Shown here piece by piece: positions 42,438 through 51,252 of a stretch of 58,635 bases of DNA (position 1 is the first letter of the stretch; each line of letters starts with the position of its first letter). A program made the position numbers and the translations under genes. This DNA comes from F23-B02 sp963625655. Lineage in GTDB: Bacteria > Bacillota > Clostridia > Oscillospirales > Oscillospiraceae. The notes beneath the pieces were generated by a model that worked only from the letters and a program-made list of their open reading frames with translations, was not told the origin of the DNA and made no database searches. The stretch is from positions 1-58,635 of the forward strand of contig CAVFTS010000010.1 in NCBI GenBank assembly GCA_963625655.1, read 5' to 3'.

Positions 42438-43061
42438 ATGGCAGAAAAAATCAACGTTACTGCGCTCAAGGCAGAGCTTTATTCGCAGAAATCCGTCAGC
42501 GTGTGCAACCAGCTTCTCGCCGACAAAAAATCGCCCTTCGGGATAGGCTCCGCCGCCGCAGAGGCTGCGGCGACCTCCGCAGCAATGATCCTGCTTGCGC
42601 TGGGCGACAGCGATGAATCAGATTCCGAAGTCAAAAAGGCCGCAACCGACGCCGAGACTCTCAGGACCTATTTCCTGCGTCTCATCGACGAGGAGATAAA
42701 ATGCAAGGCTCCGCTCGAAAAGCGCCTTGTCTACGGCGCCCCCGCCGAGGAGATTGAGGGCGGCTACCGTACCGCCTGCGTCATAATCGACGAAATTCTG
42801 TACACCTGCATCATGCTCGCCGAGCTTCTCGACCGCGTTTCCGACAAGATCAGCCCCGCCGCCGCCGACACCGCCGCCGCTTCGGTCTACTTTGCAAAGA
42901 CCGCAATGCACACAGTGCGGCTTATGAAGGCTTACTACTCCACCAAAATGAGCGAGGAGGTCTTCGCCCACACGACCCGCAGAGAGCCGGAGCTTGCCAT
43001 CGAAGGCAGCGAGGAGCTTATGAACGGTCTTATCGCAAAATTCGAGGCCATGATAAAGTAA
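42438..43061 (+). CDS. Cyclodeaminase/cyclohydrolase (FTCD_C/FchA-like) family protein
   Basis: 207 residues, entirely alpha-helical in appearance. The opening SPFGIGSAAAEAAATSAA corresponds to the glycine-rich TPGGGSVAA motif of the formiminotransferase-cyclodeaminase C-terminal domain, but the triple glycine is degenerate. Related proteins act as methenyl-tetrahydrofolate cyclohydrolase or formimino-THF cyclodeaminase. Because the folate-binding loop is altered, activity is uncertain. No other folate gene is adjacent. The start follows AAAGGACG. Confidence 0.7.
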   Translation: MAEKINVTALKAELYSQKSVSVCNQLLADKKSPFGIGSAAAEAAATSAAMILLALGDSDESDSEVKKAATDAETLRTYFLRLIDEEIKCKAPLEKRLVYGAPAEEIEGGYRTACVIIDEILYTCIMLAELLDRVSDKISPAAADTAAASVYFAKTAMHTVRLMKAYYSTKMSEEVFAHTTRREPELAIEGSEELMNGLIAKFEAMIK

Positions 43062-43107
43062 GCTTCCCCGGCATCAAAACGCATATAAGCGTGATTTTGT
43101 TCGGATG

Positions 43108-43149
43108 AAAATCCCGACGGCAGTTTTATAAACCGCCGTCGGGATTTTT
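43108..43149 (+). terminator. Terminator after the cyclodeaminase-like gene
   Basis: AAAATCCCGACGGC (43108-43121) pairs with GCCGTCGGGATTTTT (43135-43149); the inner bases can extend the stem. Confidence 0.9.
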
Positions 43150-43161
43150 CCTTTCGGAATA

Positions 43162-43608
43162 TTACTGTGCCTCGGCAAGCTCGCCGACCTCGGCAGCCGG
43201 TTCAAGCTCGCCTATCTCGGCGCCGTGGCTCGTTATGCCGACCGCCGCCGCAACCGCCGCACACACAAGCACGAAGGCAATGACCAGTCCCGCAAGCACC
43301 TTTTTCGAGCGAAGTGCGTTTTTAAGCACGGGTTCCCGCTCCTTCTTTGCCTCACTCTCCGACTCTCGGCGGCGCTGTGCGAGGTCAGTTACCCTGCCGT
43401 CAAGCTTTATGCGCCAGTCGTTCAGCTTTTTACCCGACAGCGCCTCCTGATCGTCCGGATCCTCACGGAGCAGCTCATCGAATATCTCGGCGGCTTCCTC
43501 GTATTTCCCCTTTGCGGAAAGCCTGTACGCCGACTCTATGCGCAGCTTATTCTTTTTTCCTTCCGAGGATTGCTCCAGCATCTCCTGCAATATTGTTTTT
43601 TGCTCCAT
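43162..43608 (-). CDS. Small tail-anchored-like protein with TPR-like region
   Basis: 148 residues. Residues 15-60 resemble one or two tetratricopeptide repeats (AYRLSAKGKYEEAAEIFDELLREDPDD). A charged region follows, then one membrane helix (about 105-125, LAGLVIAFVLVCAAVAAAVG) and a short acidic tail. The topology suggests a cytosolic protein-binding domain held at the membrane. I do not recognise a named family. It has its own promoter (43636-43664) and an AAGGGGGG ribosome site. Confidence 0.75.
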   Translation of the reverse strand: MEQKTILQEMLEQSSEGKKNKLRIESAYRLSAKGKYEEAAEIFDELLREDPDDQEALSGKKLNDWRIKLDGRVTDLAQRRRESESEAKKEREPVLKNALRSKKVLAGLVIAFVLVCAAVAAAVGITSHGAEIGELEPAAEVGELAEAQ

Positions 43609-43635
43609 TTGTTTTTCCCCCCTTGGGAATAATTT

Positions 43636-43664
43636 ATTTTATCATTATTTACCTGTTTGGTCAA
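43636..43664 (-). promoter_or_regulatory. Promoter of the TPR-like membrane protein gene
   Basis: Minus strand TTGACC (43664-43659), 17-base spacer, TAAAAT (43641-43636). Confidence 0.7.
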
Positions 43665-43704
43665 TCCTGAAAATATGTCAAAATTTAAGGGAATTTGATG
43701 CAAA

Positions 43705-43745
43705 AAACGCCCCTCGGCACAGCTGAATGCCGAAGGGCGGTTTTA
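43705..43745 (-). terminator. Terminator of the Dlt-like operon
   Basis: CGCCC-x-TCGGCA pairs with TGCCGA-x-GGGCG around an eight-base loop with one mismatch; on the minus strand the stem is followed by GTTTTTTG. Confidence 0.88.
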
Positions 43746-43760
43746 AGCTTGAATTAACTG

Positions 43761-44291
43761 TCAGTCGGAGATCACCGCAAACTCGACAGAGCTTACCGTG
43801 GCGTCCGTGCCGATGCCGACGATGAGTGCGGTTGAGCCGACCTTTACCGTGTAGACGGTAGCGCCGGTCTTTTCGCCGCCGAGACCGTCGATAACGGAAG
43901 CGCAGTCCGTCTCGCTCATGCCGATGAGCAGACCCTGCGGCGTCTGCACCGTGTCGTCGGTGAGCTTCACGCCGATGATGCGGTCGTCGCCGTCAAGCTT
44001 ATGTACGGTCAGCTCAAAGCCGTCGTAATAGTAAACGGTGTCCTTGCCCTGATATGCGCAGCTTTCGTTTTCAAAGCTGCCGCTCGGTTCGGGAAGCTTT
44101 TCCATGACCTCGGCGGCGTAGTCCATGATGCCGAACTTAACGCCGTTTGCCTCATAGTAAAGCTCACCGTAGTCGGGGGTGTACGCCTCACGTCCGCTGC
44201 CCTTTTGGGGATCGTCGCTGCCGCCGCCTGAGCAGGCGCAAACGGAAAGCGCCATGCAGACAACAAGTAAAATGCTGAGTATTTTTTTCAT
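43761..44291 (-). CDS. Lipoprotein, last gene of the Dlt-like operon
   Basis: 176 residues. A signal peptide ends in SVCACSGGG, then a flexible linker and a beta-rich domain (YYEANGVKFGIMDYAAEV, GLLIGMSETDCASVIDGLGG). The GMSETD pattern recalls PepSY/BLIP-like small lipoproteins that recognise cell-wall ligands, but I cannot assign it. Being the final gene of a transcript with MBOAT and SGNH genes, it probably helps the extracytoplasmic step. AAAGGAG precedes the ATG. Confidence 0.75.
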   Translation of the reverse strand: MKKILSILLVVCMALSVCACSGGGSDDPQKGSGREAYTPDYGELYYEANGVKFGIMDYAAEVMEKLPEPSGSFENESCAYQGKDTVYYYDGFELTVHKLDGDDRIIGVKLTDDTVQTPQGLLIGMSETDCASVIDGLGGEKTGATVYTVKVGSTALIVGIGTDATVSSVEFAVISD

Positions 44292-44308
44292 ATTGTTCTC
44301 CTTTTGCT

Positions 44309-45403
44309 TTAGCCCTCCGGCTCAAGCGTCCACGATTTGAGGTAGCCGTACTCCTCAAGCTCCCGAAGCTGAGCGTCGAGCAGCGCATAGTATCGCTCGC
44401 ACTTTTCATCCCAGTCTGCGGCGATGTCCGCATCGTTCCGGTGATCCTCAAGCCCGTAATCCGAGCTTAATATCTCGCCGAAGTAGCGGGACAGCTTCTC
44501 CGCGCCGTAGATGTTCAGGTGCAGACCCGCATCGTAGGTGTCGGTCTGCATATCAATGCCGATCTCGTCGGCAAGGGGCAGGAAGTTCAGATAGTCCAGC
44601 CCGTACTTTTCCGCATAGTCGACAATCTGAGCGTCCCACTCATCGTACCAGTACGGCCAAAGGCTGGGGGATTTTATCAGTATGAGCTTCGCTCCGTTAT
44701 TTTCGCAGAGTATGCGCATTTTGTCAAGGTATTCCCAGCAGCGTTCGCCAAGCTCCGGCTCCGTCAGCGCCGACGGAGTGGGCAGCTTCGTCATGGGCTT
44801 TACGTCCGCACGCATGAGGTAGCCCGCAACCGTCACCTTGTCTCGTCCGAACATATACTCAAAGTCCTCGGAGCTCAGATCGTTCCAGCGTGAGTGATAG
44901 CGAAGCAGCGGGATAAAGTAGCTTATCATGTCCTCGTCCTCGGTCATGGACGCCTTTATCGCATCGACCTTGCTGCCGCTCAGCCTCATACCGTCGAGCG
45001 TCATGCGGTTATACGCCTCGCTCTGCGGCTCCGAGTATTTCATCGACTGCACGTTGTACACGACGATCTTCGGGCTTTCGTATTCAAAGGTCTCCTCAAG
45101 CAGATAATACGACTGCCAGATGAGCTGCTGCGCTGAGCCTCGTATATAGCTCGTGATGCCGTACTCCTCCCACATGGTCACGGGGGAGAAGTTTTCGTAC
45201 ACCTCGCAGTCGCCGACGAAGATGACGTCGTGCGGATGCTCCTCGTCGTAGTACTCCCGCACCATTGCGCCCTCAAGAACGCCGGACATATACTTCGGCT
45301 CCAAAAGCTTTCCGAGCAGCCACACCGATACGGCGACAGCCGCAAGGCACAGGCAAAGCACGGCAATATTCAGTTTTACCGATTTTTTTGTTTTAACCGC
45401 CAT
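44309..45403 (-). CDS. DltD-like SGNH protein with Gly-Asp-Cys-Glu nucleophile site
   Basis: 364 residues. An N-terminal membrane helix (about 11-31) anchors an extracytoplasmic SGNH domain. The block I motif is VIFVGDCEVYE (Gly64-Asp65-Cys66-Glu67), so Cys stands where the nucleophile Ser normally is. The distal catalytic pair is DAGLH (Asp291, His295). The following conserved segment RGSAQQLIWQSYY looks intact. In Dlt systems the SGNH partner (DltD) works with the MBOAT to move acyl groups to the polymer. Eight bases separate it from the MBOAT gene. Confidence 0.85.
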   Translation of the reverse strand: MAVKTKKSVKLNIAVLCLCLAAVAVSVWLLGKLLEPKYMSGVLEGAMVREYYDEEHPHDVIFVGDCEVYENFSPVTMWEEYGITSYIRGSAQQLIWQSYYLLEETFEYESPKIVVYNVQSMKYSEPQSEAYNRMTLDGMRLSGSKVDAIKASMTEDEDMISYFIPLLRYHSRWNDLSSEDFEYMFGRDKVTVAGYLMRADVKPMTKLPTPSALTEPELGERCWEYLDKMRILCENNGAKLILIKSPSLWPYWYDEWDAQIVDYAEKYGLDYLNFLPLADEIGIDMQTDTYDAGLHLNIYGAEKLSRYFGEILSSDYGLEDHRNDADIAADWDEKCERYYALLDAQLRELEEYGYLKSWTLEPEG

Positions 45404-45410
45404 AGCCGCC

Positions 45411-46994
45411 TCAGAACTGATTATAGATGAATTGCGATGAATCGTAACCCACGCCGTAGGCTCCGAACACCAGTATTATTATTGCGAGAAGCGAAAACGC
45501 TATGTAAGCCATAGCTTTCCTTTTCCACAGAAGCTCACGCACTTCGCCGAATTTTTCCTGAACGCAGCTCACGGTAAACATGAGCGCAACGCCGACGCCG
45601 CACACGGCAAAATCGGCCGACGTAAGTCCCAGACCGAGCAAGCCGCCGGAGAAAAGCTCTCCCCATCTGCCGCCCGTGAATACGGAGAAGAACGCCTTGA
45701 ACGACACCGCCACGTCACGGTAGCAGTCGAGTATCCTGAACGAGCAGAGCAAAAGGAAGGTGCGCAGCGTCTCGAAAACACGGTAGCCGAAGCCCGACAC
45801 GAGCCTTGCGTGCTTTTCACGGAAGCGCAGCGACACGGGCTTAAACTCCTCGGCGGCCAAGATAAACACCGCATTGAGAAGTCCCCACACGACGAAGTTC
45901 CATGCGGCGCCGTGCCACAGTCCCGTGAGGAACCATGTCACGATCGTGGAGACGTACACCGAGAGCTTGCGTCCGAAGCCGTCGGAGATCTTCACTCTCG
46001 CCTTTTTGCTGAGCTTTAAAAGCCACGGCGCAACGGAGAGCGGATAGAAAATGTAGTCCTTGAACCACGTTCCCATGGAGATGTGCCAGCGCCGCCAATA
46101 CTCCGCAATGTTCCTCGAAAAGTACGGGCGCACAAAGTTTTCCCGCACCCGTATGCCGAGCACCTGCGCAATGCCTATCGTAATGTCGATGCCGCCGGTG
46201 AAGTCGGCGTACAGCTCGGCGGCGTACAAAAGTGCGCCGGCGAGGACGTAGGCTCCGTCGTAGCCCGCCGGATCGCCGCACACGGCGGTGACGGCAATGA
46301 GCAGCCTGTCTGCAATGACAAGCTTCTTGAAATAGCCCCACAGTATGCGCTGAAGTCCGAAGGATATCTGCTTGTAGTCCGCCTTATGCTCCGCAAAAAG
46401 CGTCTCCGACAGATCGCCGAAGCGGGAGATCGGGCCTTGGATAAGCAGCGGGAAAAACGAGGTAAACAGCGCCACCTTCAGCGGATTGCGCTCGGCGGGG
46501 ATCTTCTCCCAGTAGACGTCGATGACGTAGCTCACGGTCTGGAAGGTGTAGAAGCTTATGCCCAGCGGCAGCACCCAGTCGACGGACGCAAGGGAGGCGC
46601 CCGTTATCGCATTCACGTTGCCGATGAGGAAGTTCGTGTATTTAAGCGCCGCAAGTATGCCGAGGTCGCACAAAAGCGCAAGCACGAAGATGCGCTTTCT
46701 GTACTTTTCCGCAGCCTTTTTTATTGCCCTGCGCTCCTCCCTCGGCAGCGCCTTGCCCTCCGGCGAGGAGAGCGTCTCCTTCTGACGGCGCAGCGATGCG
46801 CCCATGAGATTCGTCGAAGCCCATGACACAAGCACCGTCACCGCCATGAAGCACAGCCCCTGCCAGCCGGCGCAGGCGTAGAATACGACGTCCGCACACA
46901 GCAGCAAAAGCCACTGAAAGCGCTTCGGGATGAGGTAATACAGTATGAATAAGACCGCAATAAAGGCTATAAAGCCGTAGGATGTGAACAGCAC
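45411..46994 (-). CDS. MBOAT O-acyltransferase (AlgI/DltB-like)
   Basis: 527 residues with ten or more membrane helices. The catalytic His lies in FLTGLWHGAAWNFVVWG; ADFTGGIDITIGIA and NIAEYWRRWHISMGTWFKDYI are further AlgI/DltB signatures. The C-terminus ends in YNQF-type aromatic residues. It moves an acyl group across or onto a polymer at the outer face. It starts with GTG at 46994, three bases after the carrier protein stop. In the Dlt system, DltB forms a complex with the carrier protein, and the adjacency here agrees. Confidence 0.93.
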   Translation of the reverse strand: MLFTSYGFIAFIAVLFILYYLIPKRFQWLLLLCADVVFYACAGWQGLCFMAVTVLVSWASTNLMGASLRRQKETLSSPEGKALPREERRAIKKAAEKYRKRIFVLALLCDLGILAALKYTNFLIGNVNAITGASLASVDWVLPLGISFYTFQTVSYVIDVYWEKIPAERNPLKVALFTSFFPLLIQGPISRFGDLSETLFAEHKADYKQISFGLQRILWGYFKKLVIADRLLIAVTAVCGDPAGYDGAYVLAGALLYAAELYADFTGGIDITIGIAQVLGIRVRENFVRPYFSRNIAEYWRRWHISMGTWFKDYIFYPLSVAPWLLKLSKKARVKISDGFGRKLSVYVSTIVTWFLTGLWHGAAWNFVVWGLLNAVFILAAEEFKPVSLRFREKHARLVSGFGYRVFETLRTFLLLCSFRILDCYRDVAVSFKAFFSVFTGGRWGELFSGGLLGLGLTSADFAVCGVGVALMFTVSCVQEKFGEVRELLWKRKAMAYIAFSLLAIIILVFGAYGVGYDSSQFIYNQF

Positions 46995-46997
46995 GGC

Positions 46998-47225
46998 TCA
47001 GTCGTCAAGCAGGCGCTGCACCATGGCGTACATCGCCTCGGCGGAGTTGAAGTTTTCCGGCACGATGTCCCTTGCGGGGATCGTGATGTCGAATGCGTCG
47101 GACAGCTCTGCGATGACGGAAACGATGTCAAGGCTCGCAAGTATGCCGTCGTCCACCAGGGTGTCGCAGGTCTCAAAGTCGATATCGGGATTTACGCCCT
47201 CTAAGATTTCCAGAATTTCGTCCAT
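46998..47225 (-). CDS. Acyl/aminoacyl carrier protein (DltC-like)
   Basis: 75 residues, acidic. The phosphopantetheine serine is most likely Ser31 in GILASLDIVSVIAEL. The residue before it is Ala rather than the usual Asp of DSL, so modification is probable but should be checked. It carries a thioester-linked group from the adenylation enzyme to the MBOAT. It starts two bases after the upstream gene's stop, with GGAG formed by that gene's last codons. Confidence 0.9.
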   Translation of the reverse strand: MDEILEILEGVNPDIDFETCDTLVDDGILASLDIVSVIAELSDAFDITIPARDIVPENFNSAEAMYAMVQRLLDD

Positions 47226-47227
47226 TT

Positions 47228-48736
47228 TTACATCTCCAGCAGTTTATTTCTGTCTATCTTGCCGTTCGGAAGAAGCGGCAAGGTCTCAAGCTTTATAAGC
47301 TTCGAGGGGAGCATATGCCTCGGCAGCTCGCTCCTCATGTACCTTTGCAGGCTCTTTTCGTCCGCCGTACCCATATAGTACAGATACAGCTTGCTCGTTT
47401 CCCTGACGAAAATACAGCAGGCGCTCTCCACGCCCGAAAGCATACAGGCGCAGCTTTCGATCTCGCCGAGCTCGATGCGGTGTCCCATGTTCTTTATCTG
47501 ATTGTCCTTACGGGACACGAACACAAGGTCGCCGCTTTCGGTCTCGACCGCAAGGTCGCCCGTTCGGTATATGCGCTCCGGGTAGTGCGGATTCAGGGGG
47601 TTTTGCGTAAACGCCGCCGCCGTGCGTTCGGGATCGTCAAAGTAGCCGAGGGTGAGCGCCGTCCCCCGTATGCACAGCTCGCCCCGCTCACCGGGAGCGG
47701 CAGGCACGTCTCCCTCTTTAAGCAGCAGGTAGCCCGTATTTTCAAAGGGTCTGCCGATCGGCACGGGTCCGGGGTCTGCGCTTTCGTCGAAAAAGCGCTC
47801 CTCCACACGGTAGTAAAAGCTCATGCCCGTCGCCTCGGTGGGGCCGTAGAGGTTTATAAACCGAGCCTTTGGGCAGGCATTTTTCCACGCACGGAGCTGC
47901 TTTACGGGGAACACCTCGCTGCCGAAGCAGACGGTGTGCAGATACTGCGGCGTCATCTCCTCAAAGCCGCCGAGACCCGATATCATGGTGAGTGCCGATG
48001 CGACCCAGCACACGGTGTTTATCTTATATTTATTAAGATACTCTATCGCCTTGACCGGGAACATGAAAATGCTCTGCGGCATCAGGTATGCGCTGCTTCC
48101 GCAGCGTATGACGGAGAGTATCTCCTTCATGCAGGCATCGACGTACAGCGGCACCTGCATCCCGAAAACGCTGTCCTCTCTCGCCCCGATAACCGGGCAA
48201 AGCGCCTCGGCGTAGTCGATGAGCGAACGGTGACATGCGGTAACGCCCTTGGGCATCCCCGTGCTGCCGGAGGTGAACACGATGTAGATGGGGTCGGTGT
48301 CGATGCTGCGGCGGCGAACGCTATTAAGCGCCGCCTTATCCTCCTCGGCGGAGAAAAGCTCCGACACGGGGAGCGTTGCGTCCCCGTGACCGAGGTCACA
48401 CAAAAGCTTTTCGCAGGCGTCGTCACACACGACGGCGGAGGGGTTCAGCCTGTCAAGTATCATGCGGATGCGGTGCTTCGGCATGCCGGGGTCGAGCGGA
48501 ACATAGTAGCAGCCGGCGTATATGACCGCAAAAAAGGCGCAGATCACCTTCGGCGCTTTTTTCATAAACACCGCAACGGGTTCGTTATAAAGCCCCTTCG
48601 AAACAAGGCGGCTGCCGCCCCTGCGGGAAAGCTCCGCAAGGGCAGTAAAGCTTACAGACTCGCTCTCGTCGGCAAACGCCGTCTTTTCGGGGAACCGCTT
48701 TTCGGCGGCCTCAAGATATTGCAGTATATTTTTCAT
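47228..48736 (-). CDS. DltA-like adenylation enzyme (AMP-binding)
   Basis: 502 residues from the ATG at 48736. Standard adenylation motifs are present: IVFTSGSTGMPKGVT, INLYGPTEATGMS, YRTGDLAV, and the hinge SRKDNQIKNMGHRIELGEIE, with the catalytic Lys in PNGKIDRNKL near the C-terminus. It activates a carboxylic acid as adenylate and loads it on the adjacent carrier protein. Length and lack of a condensation domain fit DltA. The residues lining the pocket cannot be read with confidence, so D-alanine is the default guess only. Confidence 0.92.
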   Translation of the reverse strand: MKNILQYLEAAEKRFPEKTAFADESESVSFTALAELSRRGGSRLVSKGLYNEPVAVFMKKAPKVICAFFAVIYAGCYYVPLDPGMPKHRIRMILDRLNPSAVVCDDACEKLLCDLGHGDATLPVSELFSAEEDKAALNSVRRRSIDTDPIYIVFTSGSTGMPKGVTACHRSLIDYAEALCPVIGAREDSVFGMQVPLYVDACMKEILSVIRCGSSAYLMPQSIFMFPVKAIEYLNKYKINTVCWVASALTMISGLGGFEEMTPQYLHTVCFGSEVFPVKQLRAWKNACPKARFINLYGPTEATGMSFYYRVEERFFDESADPGPVPIGRPFENTGYLLLKEGDVPAAPGERGELCIRGTALTLGYFDDPERTAAAFTQNPLNPHYPERIYRTGDLAVETESGDLVFVSRKDNQIKNMGHRIELGEIESCACMLSGVESACCIFVRETSKLYLYYMGTADEKSLQRYMRSELPRHMLPSKLIKLETLPLLPNGKIDRNKLLEM

Positions 48737-48738
48737 AG

Positions 48739-51051
48739 TCAATCGGGTGCGACAAATGGCGTGGTCTCAACATCCGGATACAGGCTGTGGTCATAGCGCC
48801 AGTATTGCGGGCTGAGCGGCTCAAGGTCGGAATTCATCTTCATAAAGCAGCGGTAGTGCTGCGGGCCGACGTTGCAGGGGTCGAAGTGGTACCAGCCCGT
48901 GCCGAGGTTCACAAGGCACCAGAAGTGCTGGGTCTTGCCGTTTAAGCGCTCGACCGAGAGGAGCTGGCAGTCTATTTTTTCAAGCATGCAGTACGACGTG
49001 GCGTAGAAGGTGTAGCAGTCGCCGACGCCTTGGGTTATGCCCCTGTAAGCCTCACCGTACAGGTCCTCTTTATTCGAGGTGCCCGTGTAAATGATGTGGT
49101 CGTAGCAGTAGTTGAATATCGCATACGCCTGCTCCGTCGGGGTCATACCGTCAGTGAATATCTCGGCGAACACCTCGTCTATGGCGGCGTCAAGCTGCTC
49201 ACGGCTGACGGTGCGCTCCACGAAGGTGTATTGCACCGTGACGCTGCTCGAATTGCCGTTCTCGTCCGTTGCGGTGTAGGTGACGGGGTAGGTGCCGGGG
49301 GTCTTTGCGTCGACCTCGGACTTGTCCACGGTGAGCTTGGGTTCGGGGTCTGCGTTATCGGTCGCAAAGACCTCCTTAAAGTATGCCACGGCGTCGCCGA
49401 CGTAGCAGGTGCGATCTATTGCGGCGTAAATGACGGGTGCGGTCTTGTCGGGTGCGATGACCGCCACGGCGTTCACCTTCGTCTCGTTGCCGCTGCGGTC
49501 TCTGAGGATGATGACAACGTCCTGCCTGCCCTCGGTGTCCCAGTCGGGTTCGGTCTCAAAGCGTGCCGTCACACGGCTCATGTCTGCGATGTTCGTCACG
49601 AAGTTTATCGCATCGCAGTAGTAGCCCGTGGAGCAGGGACATTCAATGCCCTCTGCCGTGGGTGCGGTCGTGTCCTTCACCACCGCCGCAACGGTAACGC
49701 TGTTTTCGCCGCTCGTCAGCACGACCTCGTGCGCTCCGAGTTCCGTGAGCGAGAAGGTCCGGCTCTGCATCTTATATCCGGCGTAGCCGCTGAGCTTTGC
49801 GAGGATGTCCGCCTCCGTCGCTTCGGCGTTCTGCGCCTCAAATTCGATTATCTCGTCGCAGATGACGGCAGTCGTCTGCACCTCGGTCCTGTTGCCGCCG
49901 AGGTCGGTCGCCTCGATCGTGCAGGGAACGGTTCCCGCCGTAGAGGTCGCAGGCTCCGATGTGAACTCATAGCTCACCGCCGTTGCGTCGTCACAGCCGA
50001 GGACGAAGTCGTCGGGACTCAGAGTGCCGCCCTTGAGTACCGCCGCCGGCACCGCATCGGGCTTCGGCGCAACGGTATCGACGACCTTGAGCGTCGAGTC
50101 GTAGGTCTTGCCGTCGAACTCGACGCTGACCTTGTACTCTCCCGGAACGTCCCACTTTATATCGTCGCCGTCGAGGTCGGTCACGAGCTTTGCATCCTCA
50201 CGCTCGACGACCATGAAGTCCTCAAGCTTCGGATGGGGTGTTCCCGCCTCGTACTCCACAACGTCGGCAGCGCCCAGTATCGTGACCCTGACGTTTAAGA
50301 TCCTTGAGTTTCCGTTTTCGTCGGACAGCTCCACGGACGCCTTGTACACTCCGGCGGTGCCGAAGCTCGGCTGCGCCTTCCACTTTGCCGTGACCTTAGT
50401 TGCGTCCTTAACGTCCTCGACCGCCGCCATGGGCCCGATCTCGTCGTCTATCGTTATGACGGGGTCGGCGCTTTCGGCTTCGGGCGCCTTCGTGTCACGC
50501 ACGATGAGCAGCACCTTGCGCTCCTTGCCGTCCGCCTTGACGGTGAGGACATAGCTTCCCTCGTCTTCTAAGCTCACGTCGGGCTTTGTGACGTAGCTTG
50601 CCTTGCCGCCGTCTTTAAGGAACGCCGATGCGTCGGGCGCACCGTCGCCAAGCTCGGCGCAGACCCACAGGCGGAAGCCGCCGTAGATCACGAACACGAC
50701 GAACACGACTATCAGCGCCAGCGCCGCAATGACGCAGAGCAAAACGACCGCCCACTTGGGCAGCTTCTTTTTGCCCTCCGGCTTATCCTTTTTCGGCTTA
50801 TCCTTCTTGGATTTTTCCTTTTTCGGCTCGGCGGGCTTTTCCGGCTCCTCCGATTCTTCGTCCTGCGATTTTTCGACAGGCTCTTTCTTTGCCTCCTCGT
50901 CGTAAATTCCCATTACGACACGGGCCTTCTTCGCAGCGGATCTCTCCGCCGCCGCTCTTGCCGCAGCAGCCTTTGCCTTTTTCTCGGCCTCGGCAGCTTC
51001 AAGCGCCCTTTCTTCGGCAATAATATCGTCAACGTTGAACTCTTCGCTCAA
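48739..51051 (-). CDS. Membrane protein with Ig-like repeats and transglutaminase-like domain
   Basis: 770 residues. It begins with TTG at 51051, nine bases after AGGAGG; the frame open to 51123 has no ribosome site. Residues 1-98 are cytosolic and rich in Ala, Lys and Glu, partly coiled coil. One membrane helix spans about 100-123. Outside are five or six beta-sandwich repeats (DTVAPKPD, DTTAPTAEG, DKTAPVIYA mark the boundaries). The C-terminal domain has a transglutaminase-like triad: Cys679 (GVGDCYTFY), His709 (KTQHFWC) and Asp724 (YHFDPC). It may cut or join wall peptides or polymers. First gene of the Dlt-like operon. Confidence 0.88.
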   Translation of the reverse strand: MSEEFNVDDIIAEERALEAAEAEKKAKAAAARAAAERSAAKKARVVMGIYDEEAKKEPVEKSQDEESEEPEKPAEPKKEKSKKDKPKKDKPEGKKKLPKWAVVLLCVIAALALIVVFVVFVIYGGFRLWVCAELGDGAPDASAFLKDGGKASYVTKPDVSLEDEGSYVLTVKADGKERKVLLIVRDTKAPEAESADPVITIDDEIGPMAAVEDVKDATKVTAKWKAQPSFGTAGVYKASVELSDENGNSRILNVRVTILGAADVVEYEAGTPHPKLEDFMVVEREDAKLVTDLDGDDIKWDVPGEYKVSVEFDGKTYDSTLKVVDTVAPKPDAVPAAVLKGGTLSPDDFVLGCDDATAVSYEFTSEPATSTAGTVPCTIEATDLGGNRTEVQTTAVICDEIIEFEAQNAEATEADILAKLSGYAGYKMQSRTFSLTELGAHEVVLTSGENSVTVAAVVKDTTAPTAEGIECPCSTGYYCDAINFVTNIADMSRVTARFETEPDWDTEGRQDVVIILRDRSGNETKVNAVAVIAPDKTAPVIYAAIDRTCYVGDAVAYFKEVFATDNADPEPKLTVDKSEVDAKTPGTYPVTYTATDENGNSSSVTVQYTFVERTVSREQLDAAIDEVFAEIFTDGMTPTEQAYAIFNYCYDHIIYTGTSNKEDLYGEAYRGITQGVGDCYTFYATSYCMLEKIDCQLLSVERLNGKTQHFWCLVNLGTGWYHFDPCNVGPQHYRCFMKMNSDLEPLSPQYWRYDHSLYPDVETTPFVAPD

Positions 51052-51094
51052 AATTTGCCGCCTCCTTTTGTAAAGTGCGGAATTACAACAACAT

Positions 51095-51123
51095 AATATA
51101 CCATATATCTCTGTCGTGAACAA
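51095..51123 (-). promoter_or_regulatory. Promoter of the Dlt-like operon
   Basis: Minus strand TTGTTC (51123-51118), 17-base spacer, TATATT (51100-51095), divergent from the racemase promoter. Confidence 0.5.
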
Positions 51124-51161
51124 TGCTTTTTTGCGCTTTTTCGTCGGGCTTTCGTTAAACG

Positions 51162-51190
51162 TTGAAAATCACGCCCCGCTGTGCTACAAT
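51162..51190 (+). promoter_or_regulatory. Promoter of the racemase-radical SAM pair
   Basis: TTGAAA (51162-51167), 17-base spacer, TACAAT (51185-51190). A CTGCCC...GGGCAG stem (51209-51232) lies in the leader. Confidence 0.65.
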
Positions 51191-51252
51191 ATATTATTCT
51201 GATTTGGTCTGCCCCTATTTTGCATCGGGCAGGCTTCAAAAGGTGATCCTTA

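Noticed and set aside
48900..50300. Long plus-strand frames over the transglutaminase-like gene and similar ones over glgP, the ATPase and the SPFH gene
   Set aside because: They mirror real genes and lack recognisable domains or starts.
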